Assembly (NCBI RefSeq): GCF_017495225.1
Contig: NZ_JAFEIG010000020.1
Location: forward strand, 248,001-312,000
Length of the DNA: 64,000 nucleotides
Origin: Daejeonella sp.
GTDB taxonomy: Bacteria > Bacteroidota > Bacteroidia > Sphingobacteriales > Sphingobacteriaceae
Direction: 5' to 3'
Part shown: piece after piece, positions 25,781 to 35,203 of the stretch
Layout of the letters: each line of letters begins with the position of its first letter
How positions within the stretch are numbered: position 1 is the stretch's first letter
Notes under the pieces: model-generated
Databases searched by the model: none
The model's input: the letters and a program-made list of their open reading frames with translations, nothing else
Told to the model about the DNA's origin: nothing
Position numbers and translations under genes: made by a program

Positions 25781-25788
25781 TAGTTTTG
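25781..25788 (+). promoter_or_regulatory. Candidate -7 box of pyrG
   Basis: TAGTTTTG, an exact TAnnTTTG match 86 bp before the pyrG ATG. It would give a leader of about 80 nt, in which no attenuator hairpin is evident. Confidence 0.35.
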
Positions 25789-25874
25789 AATCCCGTACAG
25801 ATGATGTTTTTTATTGTCTTTAATAGCTTTTATCTATTATTTTAATAAAAACTCTAAGAAATCCTACAGATATA

Positions 25875-27485
25875 ATGACTAAATACATTTTTGTTACGGG
25901 CGGCGTTACATCGTCGTTAGGAAAGGGTATTATTTCCGCTTCTCTTGCAAAACTTTTGCAATCAAGAGGATACCGAGTTACCATTCAAAAGTTTGATCCA
26001 TATATTAATATTGATCCAGGAACTTTAAATCCTTATGAGCATGGCGAATGTTATGTTACTGAAGATGGCGCGGAGACAGATCTTGATCTTGGTCATTATG
26101 AGCGATTTCTGAATGTTCCAACCTCGCAGGCAAACAATATTACCACAGGTCGTATTTATCAAAATGTAATCAATAAAGAGCGTGAAGGCGCTTATTTAGG
26201 CAAAACCGTTCAGGTTGTCCCACATATTACCGATGAAATTAAGCGTAATATGAAAATTTTGGGTGAGACTGGCGATTTTGATATTGTAATTACCGAATTA
26301 GGTGGGACTGTTGGCGATATTGAATCTTTACCATTTATTGAGGCTGTACGTCAATTACGTTGGGAATTAGGTTCTGGCAATTCTTTGGTAATCCACTTAA
26401 CTCTTGTACCTTTCCTTGCTGCGGCTGGCGAATTGAAAACTAAGCCTACTCAGCATTCTGTAAAGATGTTATTGGAATATGGTATCCAACCTGATATTTT
26501 AGTCTGCCGTACCGAACATCACATTCCACAAGAATTACGTAAAAAAATTGCTCTTTTCTGTAATGTAAACCTAAATGCAGTAATTGAGTCGATAGATGCT
26601 TCAACCATTTATGATGTTCCATTATTGATGTTGAAGGAACAATTAGATAAAACTGTATTAAGCAAATTTAAACTTCCTCAAAAAAATGAGCCTGATTTAG
26701 GTAAATGGAAAGATTTCTTGGGTCGTTTAAAGAATCCATTGCATGAAGTAACTATTGGCTTGGTTGGGAAATATGTCGAATTACCTGATGCATACAAATC
26801 TATTACCGAATCATTTATTCATGCTGGAGCAAAGAATGAATGTAAAGTAAGAATTAAAAGTATTCAATCTGAAAGCATCACTCCTGCGAATGTTGCAGAG
26901 AAACTTAAAGGACTTGATGGAGTTCTTGTTGCTCCAGGTTTTGGTAGCAGAGGTATTGAAGGTAAAATTGAAGCTATTAAATACGTTAGAGAGCATGATA
27001 TTCCGTTTTTCGGTATTTGTTTAGGTATGCAATGTGCTGTGGTTGAATTTGCTCGTAATGTGATTGGAATCAAGGATGCGCAAAGCAGCGAGATTGATGA
27101 AAACGCTAAAAATCCGGTTATCTCCATGATGGAGGACCAGAAAAAAATAAAAAACAAGGGTGGTACCATGCGTCTTGGTTCATATACATGTGAACTTAAA
27201 AAAGGAACTAAGGCAGCGGCAATCTATGGTAAATCTAGAATTACGGAACGTCATCGCCATCGTTATGAGTTTAACAATAAGTATTTAGAGCAATTTGAAC
27301 AAGCTGGAATGATTGCCTCTGGGATTAACCCTGAAAATAATTTAGTTGAGATTGTTGAGCTTAAAAATCATCCATTTTTTATTGGAGGTCAATTTCATCC
27401 CGAATTAAAGTCAACAGTTGATAATCCTCACCCACTTTTTGTTAACTTTGTCGCCGCTTCTATTATTTATTCAAAAAAGAAGTAA
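25875..27485 (+). CDS. pyrG: CTP synthase
   Basis: 536 residues, full length. Converts UTP to CTP with ATP and glutamine. The synthase domain opens with [17 protein letters not shown] (P-loop-like) and has the [18 protein letters not shown] segment. The glutaminase domain holds [18 protein letters not shown] with the nucleophilic Cys, and the C-terminal His-Glu pair in [19 protein letters not shown]. yidC follows after 28 bp on the same strand, so the two are likely co-transcribed. Confidence 0.97.
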   Translation: MTKYIFVTGGVTSSLGKGIISASLAKLLQSRGYRVTIQKFDPYINIDPGTLNPYEHGECYVTEDGAETDLDLGHYERFLNVPTSQANNITTGRIYQNVINKEREGAYLGKTVQVVPHITDEIKRNMKILGETGDFDIVITELGGTVGDIESLPFIEAVRQLRWELGSGNSLVIHLTLVPFLAAAGELKTKPTQHSVKMLLEYGIQPDILVCRTEHHIPQELRKKIALFCNVNLNAVIESIDASTIYDVPLLMLKEQLDKTVLSKFKLPQKNEPDLGKWKDFLGRLKNPLHEVTIGLVGKYVELPDAYKSITESFIHAGAKNECKVRIKSIQSESITPANVAEKLKGLDGVLVAPGFGSRGIEGKIEAIKYVREHDIPFFGICLGMQCAVVEFARNVIGIKDAQSSEIDENAKNPVISMMEDQKKIKNKGGTMRLGSYTCELKKGTKAAAIYGKSRITERHRHRYEFNNKYLEQFEQAGMIASGINPENNLVEIVELKNHPFFIGGQFHPELKSTVDNPHPLFVNFVAASIIYSKKK

Positions 27486-27513
27486 CATTTAACAAAACAG
27501 ATTTTTAAACGGA

Positions 27514-29373
27514 ATGGATAGAAATACATTTACGGGTCTCTTTTTGATTTTAATCATATTAGTAGGCTCAACCTTTTTAATGCAACCTTCTGAGGAAGAT
27601 ATTAAAAGAGAAAAAGCAAAACAAAGTCAGGATTCAATTGCTAGAGTTAATAAAGACAAAAATCCAGTTATTGTTAAGGATACAGCAAAAACAGCTGTTT
27701 TACCTCCAGTAGATTCGACCCTTATCAAATCTGGCCCTTTTGGAGCGGCTCAATCTGGTAGCGATGAGCCAATCATTCTTGAAAACGAGTCTATAAAAGT
27801 AAAAATTAGTCCCAAAGGTGGCAGAATTGCCTCTGTAGAGCTAAAAAACTATAAAACTTATAGCCAATTACCTTTAATCATGTTTGAAGGTGAAGGCAAT
27901 AAATTCGGTTTAGTTTTTGGTTCAGCTGGTAAAAACATCAATACCAACGATCTTTATTTCCAAGCTCAAGGTGCTTCAGTAAATGTTGCCAAAACTGATT
28001 CTGCATCTGTAAGCATGCGTTTAAATTATGCTGAAGGAAAGTATATCGATTATATCTATTCTCTAAAAGGAACAGGTTATAACGTAGGATTAACTATTGC
28101 CACCAAAGGTATGCAAGATGTGGTTGCTCCTACTCAAAAACACATAACACTTAATTGGGAAAGTGTTTTAAAACAAAAAGAGAAGGATTTAGCAAGTGAG
28201 CAACGCTATTCTAGCGCCTATTTCAAACAAGGTGATGAAAGTGTTGATTACCTAAGTTTATCAGAATCGGAAACTAAAGAGTTAACTGAGGGCAAAATAA
28301 AGTGGTTTTCATTTAAGCAGCATTATTTCTCAAATGTCTTAATCGCTAAGAACAGCTTTGATAAGGGTGAGTTAACTGTGAATACTAGTCCCGATTCAAG
28401 TACAGTTAAGAGCTTTGCTGCAAACATGCAGATACCATTTGAGCGCCAAGAGATTACTAGCTATCCTATGACTTTCTATTTTGGCCCTAATCAATTAAAC
28501 ATCCTTGAAAAACAGGGTTTTGAAATTGAAAAGCAAATAGATTTAGGTTATTGGCCTTTAAAATACATCAATAGATGGATAGTTTTACCTGTTTTCAACT
28601 TCCTTGAAGGATTTGGATGGGGATATGGACTAATCATTCTAGTATTGACTGTACTCCTGAAAATGGTTTTATTGCCACTAACTTACAAGTCATACCTTTC
28701 AATGGCTAAGATGCGTGTCTTAAAGCCTGAAATGGATGAAATTAAGGGTAAAGTTGGGGATGATAATCCTACACTTTTACAACAGGAGTATTTAAAATTA
28801 TACAAGAAAGCTGGAGTAAATCCATTGGGTGGTTGTTTGCCAATGTTATTGCAATTACCAATCATCATGGCCTTCTTCTTTTTCTTCCCTAATCTATTCG
28901 AATTACGTCAGCGTAGTTTCTTATGGATGGAAGATCTATCAACCTTTGATGCATTCTTCCAATTAGGTTTCAACATGCCTTTCTTAGGAAACCACATCAG
29001 TTTAATGTGTATCCTAATGACCATCTCGACCTTGATTTATACATATTTTAATAATCAAGTATCGGGTGCTACGGGTCAAATGAAATATATTGGTTATATC
29101 ACTCCTATCATATTCTTTGGGGTATTGAATAGTTATCCTTCGGGACTAAACTATTATTATTTCTTGGCCAACATGATGACCTTTGCACAGCAGTACATTA
29201 TCAGAATGTTTGTGGATGACAATAAGATACATGCACAAATTCAAGAGCATAAGAAAAAACCTCAATCTGAGAAGAAAAAATCAGGCTTCCAACAAAGAAT
29301 GGAAGATTATATGAGACAGCAGCAACAAGCTAAAAGTCAGCCAGCTAGCTCAGCAAAGAAAAAATTGAAATAA
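27514..29373 (+). CDS. yidC: Membrane protein insertase YidC
   Basis: 619 residues, the Gram-negative type: N-terminal transmembrane helix (FTGLFLILIILVGSTFLM), a large periplasmic domain (about 60-345), then the conserved five-helix insertase core starting WGYGLIILVLTVLLKMVLLPLTYKS. The core also shows NPLGGCLPMLLQLPIIMAFFFFFPN. A basic tail rich in Gln and Lys ends in SSAKKKLK, typical for ribosome contact. It inserts and folds inner-membrane proteins with or without SecYEG. It follows pyrG by 28 bp and ends before a strong terminator. Confidence 0.96.
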   Translation: MDRNTFTGLFLILIILVGSTFLMQPSEEDIKREKAKQSQDSIARVNKDKNPVIVKDTAKTAVLPPVDSTLIKSGPFGAAQSGSDEPIILENESIKVKISPKGGRIASVELKNYKTYSQLPLIMFEGEGNKFGLVFGSAGKNINTNDLYFQAQGASVNVAKTDSASVSMRLNYAEGKYIDYIYSLKGTGYNVGLTIATKGMQDVVAPTQKHITLNWESVLKQKEKDLASEQRYSSAYFKQGDESVDYLSLSESETKELTEGKIKWFSFKQHYFSNVLIAKNSFDKGELTVNTSPDSSTVKSFAANMQIPFERQEITSYPMTFYFGPNQLNILEKQGFEIEKQIDLGYWPLKYINRWIVLPVFNFLEGFGWGYGLIILVLTVLLKMVLLPLTYKSYLSMAKMRVLKPEMDEIKGKVGDDNPTLLQQEYLKLYKKAGVNPLGGCLPMLLQLPIIMAFFFFFPNLFELRQRSFLWMEDLSTFDAFFQLGFNMPFLGNHISLMCILMTISTLIYTYFNNQVSGATGQMKYIGYITPIIFFGVLNSYPSGLNYYYFLANMMTFAQQYIIRMFVDDNKIHAQIQEHKKKPQSEKKKSGFQQRMEDYMRQQQQAKSQPASSAKKKLK

Positions 29374-29393
29374 AATTATAAAATTCAAGACTC

Positions 29394-29426
29394 AGCCGAC
29401 AAATTAATTATTTGTCGGCTTTTTTT
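29394..29426. terminator. Terminator after yidC, overlapping the convergent gene's end
   Basis: Perfect hairpin AGCCGACAAA / TTTGTCGGCT with a 7-nt loop and a T7 tract, 20 bp after the yidC stop. The stop codon of the convergent lipoprotein gene (29408-29410) lies inside it. Confidence 0.9.
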
Positions 29427-29809
29427 ATTGCTTTAACTCTGGTGAAGCTTTGTTCCATGGTTTCAAAAACCAAAACATTTTCATTTAACTCTTTAATTAA
29501 GAAGGGAAAATCTCTTTTTGTACCGCCAGGTAATGTTTCGGTATAACGAATCATTTTACCATCCATTTTATAAGTGCCATGTGAAATTAGCTTAGCACCC
29601 CACTCTATTTTGAGCACATTACCTTCAGAAAATATGATCGCAGGAGATTGCAATTCGAGCTCCTGTTTTGTGATACTATCTGGCGGATTAAAACTAGTCA
29701 CAGAAACATAATTCCAAGTCCCATAAAGATCATTGGCTTCGATTGATTTAGAACAAGAAGCAGTTAATAACAATACCGCGATTAAGCTAAAAATACAATA
29801 TCTTATCAT
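29408..29809 (-). CDS. Lipocalin-like lipoprotein
   Basis: 133-residue lipoprotein, lipobox LLTASC with Cys19. The mature part starts ANDLYGTWNYVSV and has SHGTYKMDGKMIRYTET and VLVFETMEQSFTRVK, the pattern of short lipocalin-like proteins common in Bacteroidota (WxY start, alternating strands, beta-barrel). It may bind a hydrophobic ligand in the envelope, but no ligand is known. It is 30 bp after the HAD phosphatase gene and ends within the shared terminator. Confidence 0.72.
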   Translation of the reverse strand: MIRYCIFSLIAVLLLTASCSKSIEANDLYGTWNYVSVTSFNPPDSITKQELELQSPAIIFSEGNVLKIEWGAKLISHGTYKMDGKMIRYTETLPGGTKRDFPFLIKELNENVLVFETMEQSFTRVKAIKKADK

Positions 29810-29839
29810 TTAATATGTTAATTGTCAATTATTTACAAA

Positions 29840-30472
29840 CTATAAATTAAGAAAATGATCAGTAAATGCATTAAAATCATCAAATTTAAGATCATAATCA
29901 TCAGAAGTCCCGAAGCCGTAGGTAACAAGAACAAAAGGCAAACCAGCTTTTCGAGTTTCTAGGCTATCCCCATGGGTATCCCCAATATAAATAGGGTTTT
30001 TTAATTGATGCCTATCGACCAATAATTTGATATTATGATGTTTTGGCATTGAATTTACACCATGGGCCATTTCATCTGTGATATAATTTTCAATATCAGC
30101 CCATTTCATAAATTCCGTAATCAAATTTGCCGGACAATTACTAACGATTAAGAGACGATATTTTTCAGAAAGTTTAATTAAACCTTCACGTACACCATCA
30201 TATAAAACCCCACCCATTTGAGGCATAATTTTCAAGCGGTATTCATTGATTGTTTTATAAATCTCCTCTTGTCGCTCTTTGCTAGTTGCAGGAAACAAAT
30301 GATCTAATACTTTAGAACGCTCCCATCCCATTACATAATGCAAATCATCACGAGTAAATGTTCTATTTAAATTTTCGGCCTTAGCCCCTAAATTCCAAGA
30401 TTCAAGGTAGGTATCCAAAGCATCCCAAAGAGTGCCATCTAGGTCGAAAATTAAACTATCAGGTTTATTCAT
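29840..30472 (-). CDS. HAD-superfamily hydrolase (phosphoglycolate-phosphatase-like)
   Basis: 210 residues. Motif I FDLDGTLWDALDTYLESW with nucleophile Asp, motif II LLIVSNC, motif IV PIYIGDTHGDSLETRKAGLPFVLVTYGFG. The alpha-helical cap between motifs I and II makes it a subfamily I HAD of the Gph type. It dephosphorylates a small phosphorylated metabolite; 2-phosphoglycolate is one possibility. A terminator of the upstream gene lies between them. Confidence 0.87.
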   Translation of the reverse strand: MNKPDSLIFDLDGTLWDALDTYLESWNLGAKAENLNRTFTRDDLHYVMGWERSKVLDHLFPATSKERQEEIYKTINEYRLKIMPQMGGVLYDGVREGLIKLSEKYRLLIVSNCPANLITEFMKWADIENYITDEMAHGVNSMPKHHNIKLLVDRHQLKNPIYIGDTHGDSLETRKAGLPFVLVTYGFGTSDDYDLKFDDFNAFTDHFLNL

Positions 30473-30491
30473 TATTATCGATATTTAAGAG

Positions 30492-30529
30492 CAAAAAAAA
30501 ATGCGCAAAATATAAAAATTTGCGCATTT
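30492..30529 (-). terminator. Terminator of the accessory block 30.5-35 kb
   Basis: Minus-strand hairpin AAATGCGCAAA / TTTGCGCATTT with a 9-nt loop, followed by a long T tract. It closes the unit ending with the NTF2-like gene. Confidence 0.85.
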
Positions 30530-30546
30530 CGTTGATTTTTCGTATA

Positions 30547-30984
30547 TTATAGTCTAAATGCTTGTCTCGCATATAATTTCCACGCAGAACCTTCCTTGCG
30601 CCATACCATCATAATTCCAATTTTAATATCAGTTGGCACACCAGCATTTGTAGCTTTAGCAACAAAAGTATGTCTAACGATGGCAGTTTTACCTGAGATG
30701 GAAATCGTTTGATTGCTAGGCTCAACACTTGAAAAATCAAAGGGGCCATTCAATAAATCATCAATAAATTCGGCTTTATTTTGAACTTTACCAGCAGAGT
30801 GCCCGTAAGATAATGCATCAGAAGCAATACTTTCCAAAACGGCACGATCTGGGTCTACAATAACTTTAGTTAATTTATCTACAGCTGCACTAACAGCTTG
30901 TATATCTTTTGATTGTGCATTTAAATTAATGGCAGAAAAAACCATTAAAGTCAATAGTAATATAGATTTATACATCTTCTTCAT
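30547..30984 (-). CDS. Exported NTF2-like (DUF4440-type) protein
   Basis: 145 residues with a signal peptide (MKKMYKSILLLTLMVFSAINLNAQ, cleavage after about 24). The mature part is a cone-shaped NTF2-like fold: VDKLTKVIVDPDRAVLESIASDALSYGHS, then KAEFIDDLLNGPFDF and IMMVWRKEGSAWKLYARQ. It matches the DUF4440/SnoaL-like family, small binding or isomerase-like folds. It lies 16 bp after the symporter gene and ends the operon. Its role is unknown; the neighbours suggest it handles a small periplasmic compound. Confidence 0.8.
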   Translation of the reverse strand: MKKMYKSILLLTLMVFSAINLNAQSKDIQAVSAAVDKLTKVIVDPDRAVLESIASDALSYGHSAGKVQNKAEFIDDLLNGPFDFSSVEPSNQTISISGKTAIVRHTFVAKATNAGVPTDIKIGIMMVWRKEGSAWKLYARQAFRL

Positions 30985-31000
30985 TTTAAATTATTTAAAA

Positions 31001-32122
31001 TTAGTGGGAACGAACTTCACCTTCAAGCTCAGGTTCTATATAACCTTCAGGTGTTTTCTTATGCCAATAAGAAGCTAACATAGATCCGGTAATATTCATT
31101 AAAGGACCAAATACGGCCGGTGCTAAGCCCATTGTAGCAATCTTTCCGAGACTATTAGCAATTCCAGAAGCTAAACCACCATTTTGCATACCCACCTCAA
31201 TAGCAACTGTTCTAGCATCACGCTCAGGCATTTTAAATAGGCGAGCAAACCAGTATCCTAAGAAATATCCAAAAATATTATGAATTAAAACCACTAGAAT
31301 CAATAATCCACCAATATCCAAAAGACTATCACGACCTGCAGCAGTGATAACAACAATAATTAAAGCAATACCAGACATAGACACGATAGGCATAGCATTA
31401 TCAAGCCATTTAGCTTTTCCTGCTAATAATTTATTAAACAATAAACCAGCGCCAATAGGAATAATAATCATTTTAGCGATATCCCACATCATTTTAAACA
31501 TATCAATTTCAATAAACTCACCTGCAAGCAAATTCATGAGTAATGGAGTTAATACGGGAGCAAGCAGAGTAGCAATTGAAGTAATAGTAAGAGATAAAGC
31601 GAGGTTAGCTTTCGCTAGATAAGACATCACATTAGATGCCAATCCACTTGGAGAACAACCAATCAAAACAATTCCGGCTGCAATTTCAGGAGGAAAACTA
31701 GTCATGGAAGCTAAAAAATAACCCATACTAGGCATAATCAAAAATTGTGCAATAATACCAATTACAACCCCTTTCGGAGTTTTTACCACAGCCACAAAAT
31801 CCTTAGCACTCATGGAAGTACCCATTCCAAACATAATAATCTGGATTAAGGGCGTAATTAATCCCGTTAATTTAAAATCACCAACAGTAATAAAATAGCT
31901 AGGATAGTAAAGCGCCATGGTAACGGCAGCAAAAATGATGGTGGTATAGGAGAAACCTTTTAGGCTTTCATACCCTCTAAAACCGAAAGTCAGAGCTAGA
32001 AAAAAGGCCATTAAACTAGGGCCAGCTAATTGAATATTACCCGTGAAAAACATTCCAAGAGAAATCAAAAGTAATATTGCTGCAATTCCAATTGCTACAG
32101 AATGAGAGTTTAACTGTTTCAA
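31001..32122 (-). CDS. Bile acid:sodium symporter (BASS) family transporter
   Basis: 373 residues with about ten hydrophobic helices. The BASS-family hallmark region GIVLIGCSPSGLASNVMSYLAKANLALS is present, together with EVGMQNGGLASGIA near the second sodium site. Family members carry organic anions such as bile acids, pyruvate or 2-keto acids with sodium. It follows the RraA-like gene by 39 bp. In this setting it probably imports an acid made in the periplasm. The substrate cannot be read from sequence. Confidence 0.9.
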   Translation of the reverse strand: MKQLNSHSVAIGIAAILLLISLGMFFTGNIQLAGPSLMAFFLALTFGFRGYESLKGFSYTTIIFAAVTMALYYPSYFITVGDFKLTGLITPLIQIIMFGMGTSMSAKDFVAVVKTPKGVVIGIIAQFLIMPSMGYFLASMTSFPPEIAAGIVLIGCSPSGLASNVMSYLAKANLALSLTITSIATLLAPVLTPLLMNLLAGEFIEIDMFKMMWDIAKMIIIPIGAGLLFNKLLAGKAKWLDNAMPIVSMSGIALIIVVITAAGRDSLLDIGGLLILVVLIHNIFGYFLGYWFARLFKMPERDARTVAIEVGMQNGGLASGIANSLGKIATMGLAPAVFGPLMNITGSMLASYWHKKTPEGYIEPELEGEVRSH

Positions 32123-32161
32123 AATATCAGATTTAATTAAAATTTATTTTTTTACTATAAT

Positions 32162-33085
32162 TTACCAAGTTCTTTTACTCATTATCACATCGAGCTCAGC
32201 TCTAGTCATTTTACCTTCTTCAGGATGTTTTTCCATCCATTTAATAAAATCATCTTTAATCTCGCTAGTCCACTCACTATCCAATTGACCACTTGAAAAT
32301 TTACCTGATTTTATAACCTCAAAGGCATATTTATCTCTTCTAACAATAAATTCGGCAGTAGAGACTACATGTTCAGCAAGATGTGCTGGAACAAAGAGAA
32401 CACCAATTTTACCGGCAATTACAAGATCCCCAGGTACGGCCATAGTTCTACCAATACGAATTGGAGTATTTAAACCCATCAATACCATATCCTCCATGAA
32501 GCTAGGATGAAAATCACGTACAAATGCGTTAAAACCTTCAATTTCTTCAAGACCTTGAACATCTCTAGCCGCGCCATCAAACACAACTCCATTACCCGAT
32601 TTAGTATATATGGAAGTTGCAAGAGTACTTCCCATTAAGGTTCCAGCTACTATTTTCCCAAAACCGTCTGCCACATATACATCACCTTTTGTAAGCGTTG
32701 CAATAGGCCATGAATTCGTATTTCCAACGCGACCTTGCTGTGTGCCTCTAGCTTTAAGATTCTTTTCAATATCGGGCCTTGTAGGCATAAACATAGCCGT
32801 AACTGCTCTTCCAGTTATCATATCATCATTAAGAGTTTTCCAGCCATGTTCAAACTGATTAGTATAACCCATCACTTTTAAAACCTGCCAGGCATCATCA
32901 ATTCCGATTTTCTTTGCTCTTTCTAATAAATTATCTGCAATTTTCGGGCGTCCATCGGGGAATCTTTCCCCCTTCCATTCAGAAGTTAAAAAAGTTAGCT
33001 CCTCTTTTGGGATAGTTTGAGCTGATAAAATCCCTGGTAATGAACTTAAAACTGCTGCAACAAAAACGAATATTTTAAATTTCAT
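32162..33085 (-). CDS. Exported RraA-family protein (HMG/CHA-aldolase-like)
   Basis: 307 residues with a Sec signal peptide (hydrophobic run FKIFVFVAAVLSSLPGILSAQ, cleavage after about 22). The mature protein carries the RraA/4-hydroxy-4-methyl-2-oxoglutarate-aldolase fold. GDVYVADGFGKIVAGTLMG and VVFDGAARDVQGL hold the conserved Asp, Arg and metal-binding Asp of the aldolase branch. The C-terminal helical extension (about 240-307) is typical of the Bacteroidota exported form. Normal RraA proteins are cytoplasmic, so export is notable. It stands between the sugar-dehydrogenase-like gene and the transporter, so a retro-aldol or decarboxylation step in the periplasm is plausible. Activity is inferred. 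Confidence 0.83.
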   Translation of the reverse strand: MKFKIFVFVAAVLSSLPGILSAQTIPKEELTFLTSEWKGERFPDGRPKIADNLLERAKKIGIDDAWQVLKVMGYTNQFEHGWKTLNDDMITGRAVTAMFMPTRPDIEKNLKARGTQQGRVGNTNSWPIATLTKGDVYVADGFGKIVAGTLMGSTLATSIYTKSGNGVVFDGAARDVQGLEEIEGFNAFVRDFHPSFMEDMVLMGLNTPIRIGRTMAVPGDLVIAGKIGVLFVPAHLAEHVVSTAEFIVRRDKYAFEVIKSGKFSSGQLDSEWTSEIKDDFIKWMEKHPEEGKMTRAELDVIMSKRTW

Positions 33086-33174
33086 ATCTTTTTTTCTTAT
33101 CTAAATAAACAAAAATTTTTATTAAAAATGCTATAATTCAACAATTTAAGCATGATTTTATTTAAATCCAATTA

Positions 33175-34629
33175 TCAATTTCTATTTGACTTTTTGTGTC
33201 CCTTAGGCAAAGTAATTTTCCAAATGCTGGCTTCAACAGCATCATATTCAATAACATACATTATGTTTTTAACTAAAATGGCATCTGTAGGATTATTGAA
33301 TGAATCAATAATTCTTGTCGTTTTAACAAAATAATTATCGCTTCCTTTATCATAAAACATTTTTAAATGCAGTAAATCGCGACCTTGATCAGTAAAGGCT
33401 TTCATCATGCTTGAGCGACTTCCTAAGGAGTTTCGTAGAACAAATCCATCACCTTTAAAATCTGAAGCTAAAGCATGCTTTGTATCAAAAACTAATCCGA
33501 GTGGTGAGCTATGCGGGGTAAAAGTACTAGTGGTAACGCCTGTATTATCGCCATCTAAAATTTTACCTGAATGACCTCTATATTCATTAGCATCGGGGCC
33601 GAGGTTTTGTACACCGGGACTAAATTTTACACCTTCAGGGATTTTAGGAAAATCGGGGTCATTTCTAAAATATTTAACTGCCCAAGCATGGGCTGAACGA
33701 GGAATAAAGGGATCTGTATCAGGATTAGGCTGCCAATCAGGATATTGTTGCGGATTTTCAATTCCACTCATAATCCATGGAAAACCATAATGGCGACCTT
33801 CCCGAACCCAAAACATATCCTCATTATGATCATAATCGGAAGAGTTTACCACTGCAAACAAATTACCAGAAGGATCAAGAGCGATATCATAGGCATTACG
33901 AATCCCTTCTGCGTAAATATAACCCTTCGACTTAAGTTCATTTAAATCATCAGGTAATTCAATATTTAAGGCATCGACTGGAAATCTGAAAATTTTGGCA
34001 GTTAGAGCATTATCTCTTGCATTGGGATAAGCTCCCCTATTATCTTGAACTTCACCATGATCGGTTCTAGCGCCTGTATTCGCATAAATATATTTACCAT
34101 CCTTACTTATTTCTAAAGCATTCCAACCATGGTCAAAAGTGGTGGCATTGGTACCATATTCTACGGTATTAAAAACTACGTTTAAAATTGGTTTAGCTGT
34201 AGATATTCCATCATAGCGTACCATTCTGCCCTTTGTTCCTTTACCATTATTTACACTGATATTGCCACATAAAAACAATTGATCATTTAGAAAAACAGCC
34301 CCTTGAAGTCGGGTAATTCCGTGATCTGATGCAGAAAAAATCTGTTTGGATTCTGTTTTATCAGAATTAGTATCAATTCGATATACCCCACCATCAAAAT
34401 CAGTATAATACAAAGCACCTGTTTTGGGGTGCTGGAGAAATCTAACCGCTTTTGGTCCAATTGAAAGATATTTTTCGACTTTAATATCGTCTCTTAAGGG
34501 ATTAGGAATAGTTTTAGCCTTCTCTTTATCCCTACGTGGTTTAGGATTTTCATTTTGCGCTAAACTAATTATTGGATTTAGCAGTAAAAAGAGAGTAAAA
34601 AGAGCTAAAATTTGAATTTTAGGGTTCAT
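33175..34629 (-). CDS. Exported sugar-dehydrogenase-like beta-propeller protein
   Basis: 484 residues with signal peptide (MNPKIQILALFTLFLLLNPIISLAQ, cleavage near 25). The mature part is a beta-propeller of the glucose/sorbosone dehydrogenase type: KYIYANTGARTDHGE, YAEGIRNAYDIALDPSGNLFAVVN, REGRHYGFPWIMSG and HSSPLGLVFD. The EGIRN/YDIALDP pattern corresponds to the RNxxGLxxxP segment of PQQ sugar dehydrogenases, here divergent, so cofactor use is uncertain. The cytochrome c gene 12 bp upstream is paralogous to the N-terminal cytochrome domain of the fusion at 38864, which makes it the likely electron acceptor. Confidence 0.8.
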   Translation of the reverse strand: MNPKIQILALFTLFLLLNPIISLAQNENPKPRRDKEKAKTIPNPLRDDIKVEKYLSIGPKAVRFLQHPKTGALYYTDFDGGVYRIDTNSDKTESKQIFSASDHGITRLQGAVFLNDQLFLCGNISVNNGKGTKGRMVRYDGISTAKPILNVVFNTVEYGTNATTFDHGWNALEISKDGKYIYANTGARTDHGEVQDNRGAYPNARDNALTAKIFRFPVDALNIELPDDLNELKSKGYIYAEGIRNAYDIALDPSGNLFAVVNSSDYDHNEDMFWVREGRHYGFPWIMSGIENPQQYPDWQPNPDTDPFIPRSAHAWAVKYFRNDPDFPKIPEGVKFSPGVQNLGPDANEYRGHSGKILDGDNTGVTTSTFTPHSSPLGLVFDTKHALASDFKGDGFVLRNSLGSRSSMMKAFTDQGRDLLHLKMFYDKGSDNYFVKTTRIIDSFNNPTDAILVKNIMYVIEYDAVEASIWKITLPKGHKKSNRN

Positions 34630-34641
34630 TAAAGCTGATTT

Positions 34642-35106
34642 TTATGGTTGTTTCCCTAATTCTCTGAGGTAGGTAATCAGTTGCCATCTTTCCTTCTCTG
34701 AAAGGATTTCCTTGTAAGGTGGCATATTTCCATTGCCATTCGTTAATTTCCAAAAGATTGCGCCATCCTTTTGCTTAATAACCCTCTGATCATGAAAATT
34801 AGCAGGTCTGGTACCCATTGAACCACCAGCTGGTCCATCACCATAACCTGTATCTCCATGACATGAAAAACAGTACATATTATAAAGCTCCTCTCCTGCC
34901 GAAATATTTTCAGGATTTACTGGTAAAATATTTTTAATGGTATCTGCCCATTCAGGTGCTAGCCATACATCTTTTTTAATTGTATCCTTATGGGAATAAA
35001 GGGCATAAATCACTTTTGAATCAGAAGAATAATTCTTTGAGGCCGATAAAACAAAAGAACAGATTCCTAATAATACAAATGTTTTAAAAAAACCAATGTT
35101 TTTCAT
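34642..35106 (-). CDS. Periplasmic cytochrome c
   Basis: 154 residues, signal peptide (about 1-22), one CFSCH haem site (Cys79, Cys82, His83) and a Met ligand in GNMPPYKE (Met128). Very similar in layout to residues 40-135 of the fusion protein encoded at 38864 (the shared pattern is SCHG, PANFHD, DGxIFWKL, RWQLIxYxR). It is 12 bp upstream of the sugar-dehydrogenase-like gene and probably takes its electrons. It starts a new transcription unit after the terminator at 35158-35196. Confidence 0.88.
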   Translation of the reverse strand: MKNIGFFKTFVLLGICSFVLSASKNYSSDSKVIYALYSHKDTIKKDVWLAPEWADTIKNILPVNPENISAGEELYNMYCFSCHGDTGYGDGPAGGSMGTRPANFHDQRVIKQKDGAIFWKLTNGNGNMPPYKEILSEKERWQLITYLRELGKQP

Positions 35107-35157
35107 TAGAGAAATAGATAAAAAAATAAGCGTAAAAATTTGATAAAATCAATTAAT

Positions 35158-35196
35158 AAAATAACAGCCAAACAAGATTTATTTGGCTGTTATTTT
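35158..35196 (-). terminator. Terminator after the RidA-like gene
   Basis: Perfect 15-bp inverted repeat AAAATAACAGCCAAA / TTTGGCTGTTATTTT with a 9-nt loop, 8 bp beyond the RidA-like stop codon. It separates the SMP-30/RidA unit from the cytochrome/dehydrogenase unit. Confidence 0.85.
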
Positions 35197-35203
35197 AATT
35201 TAA

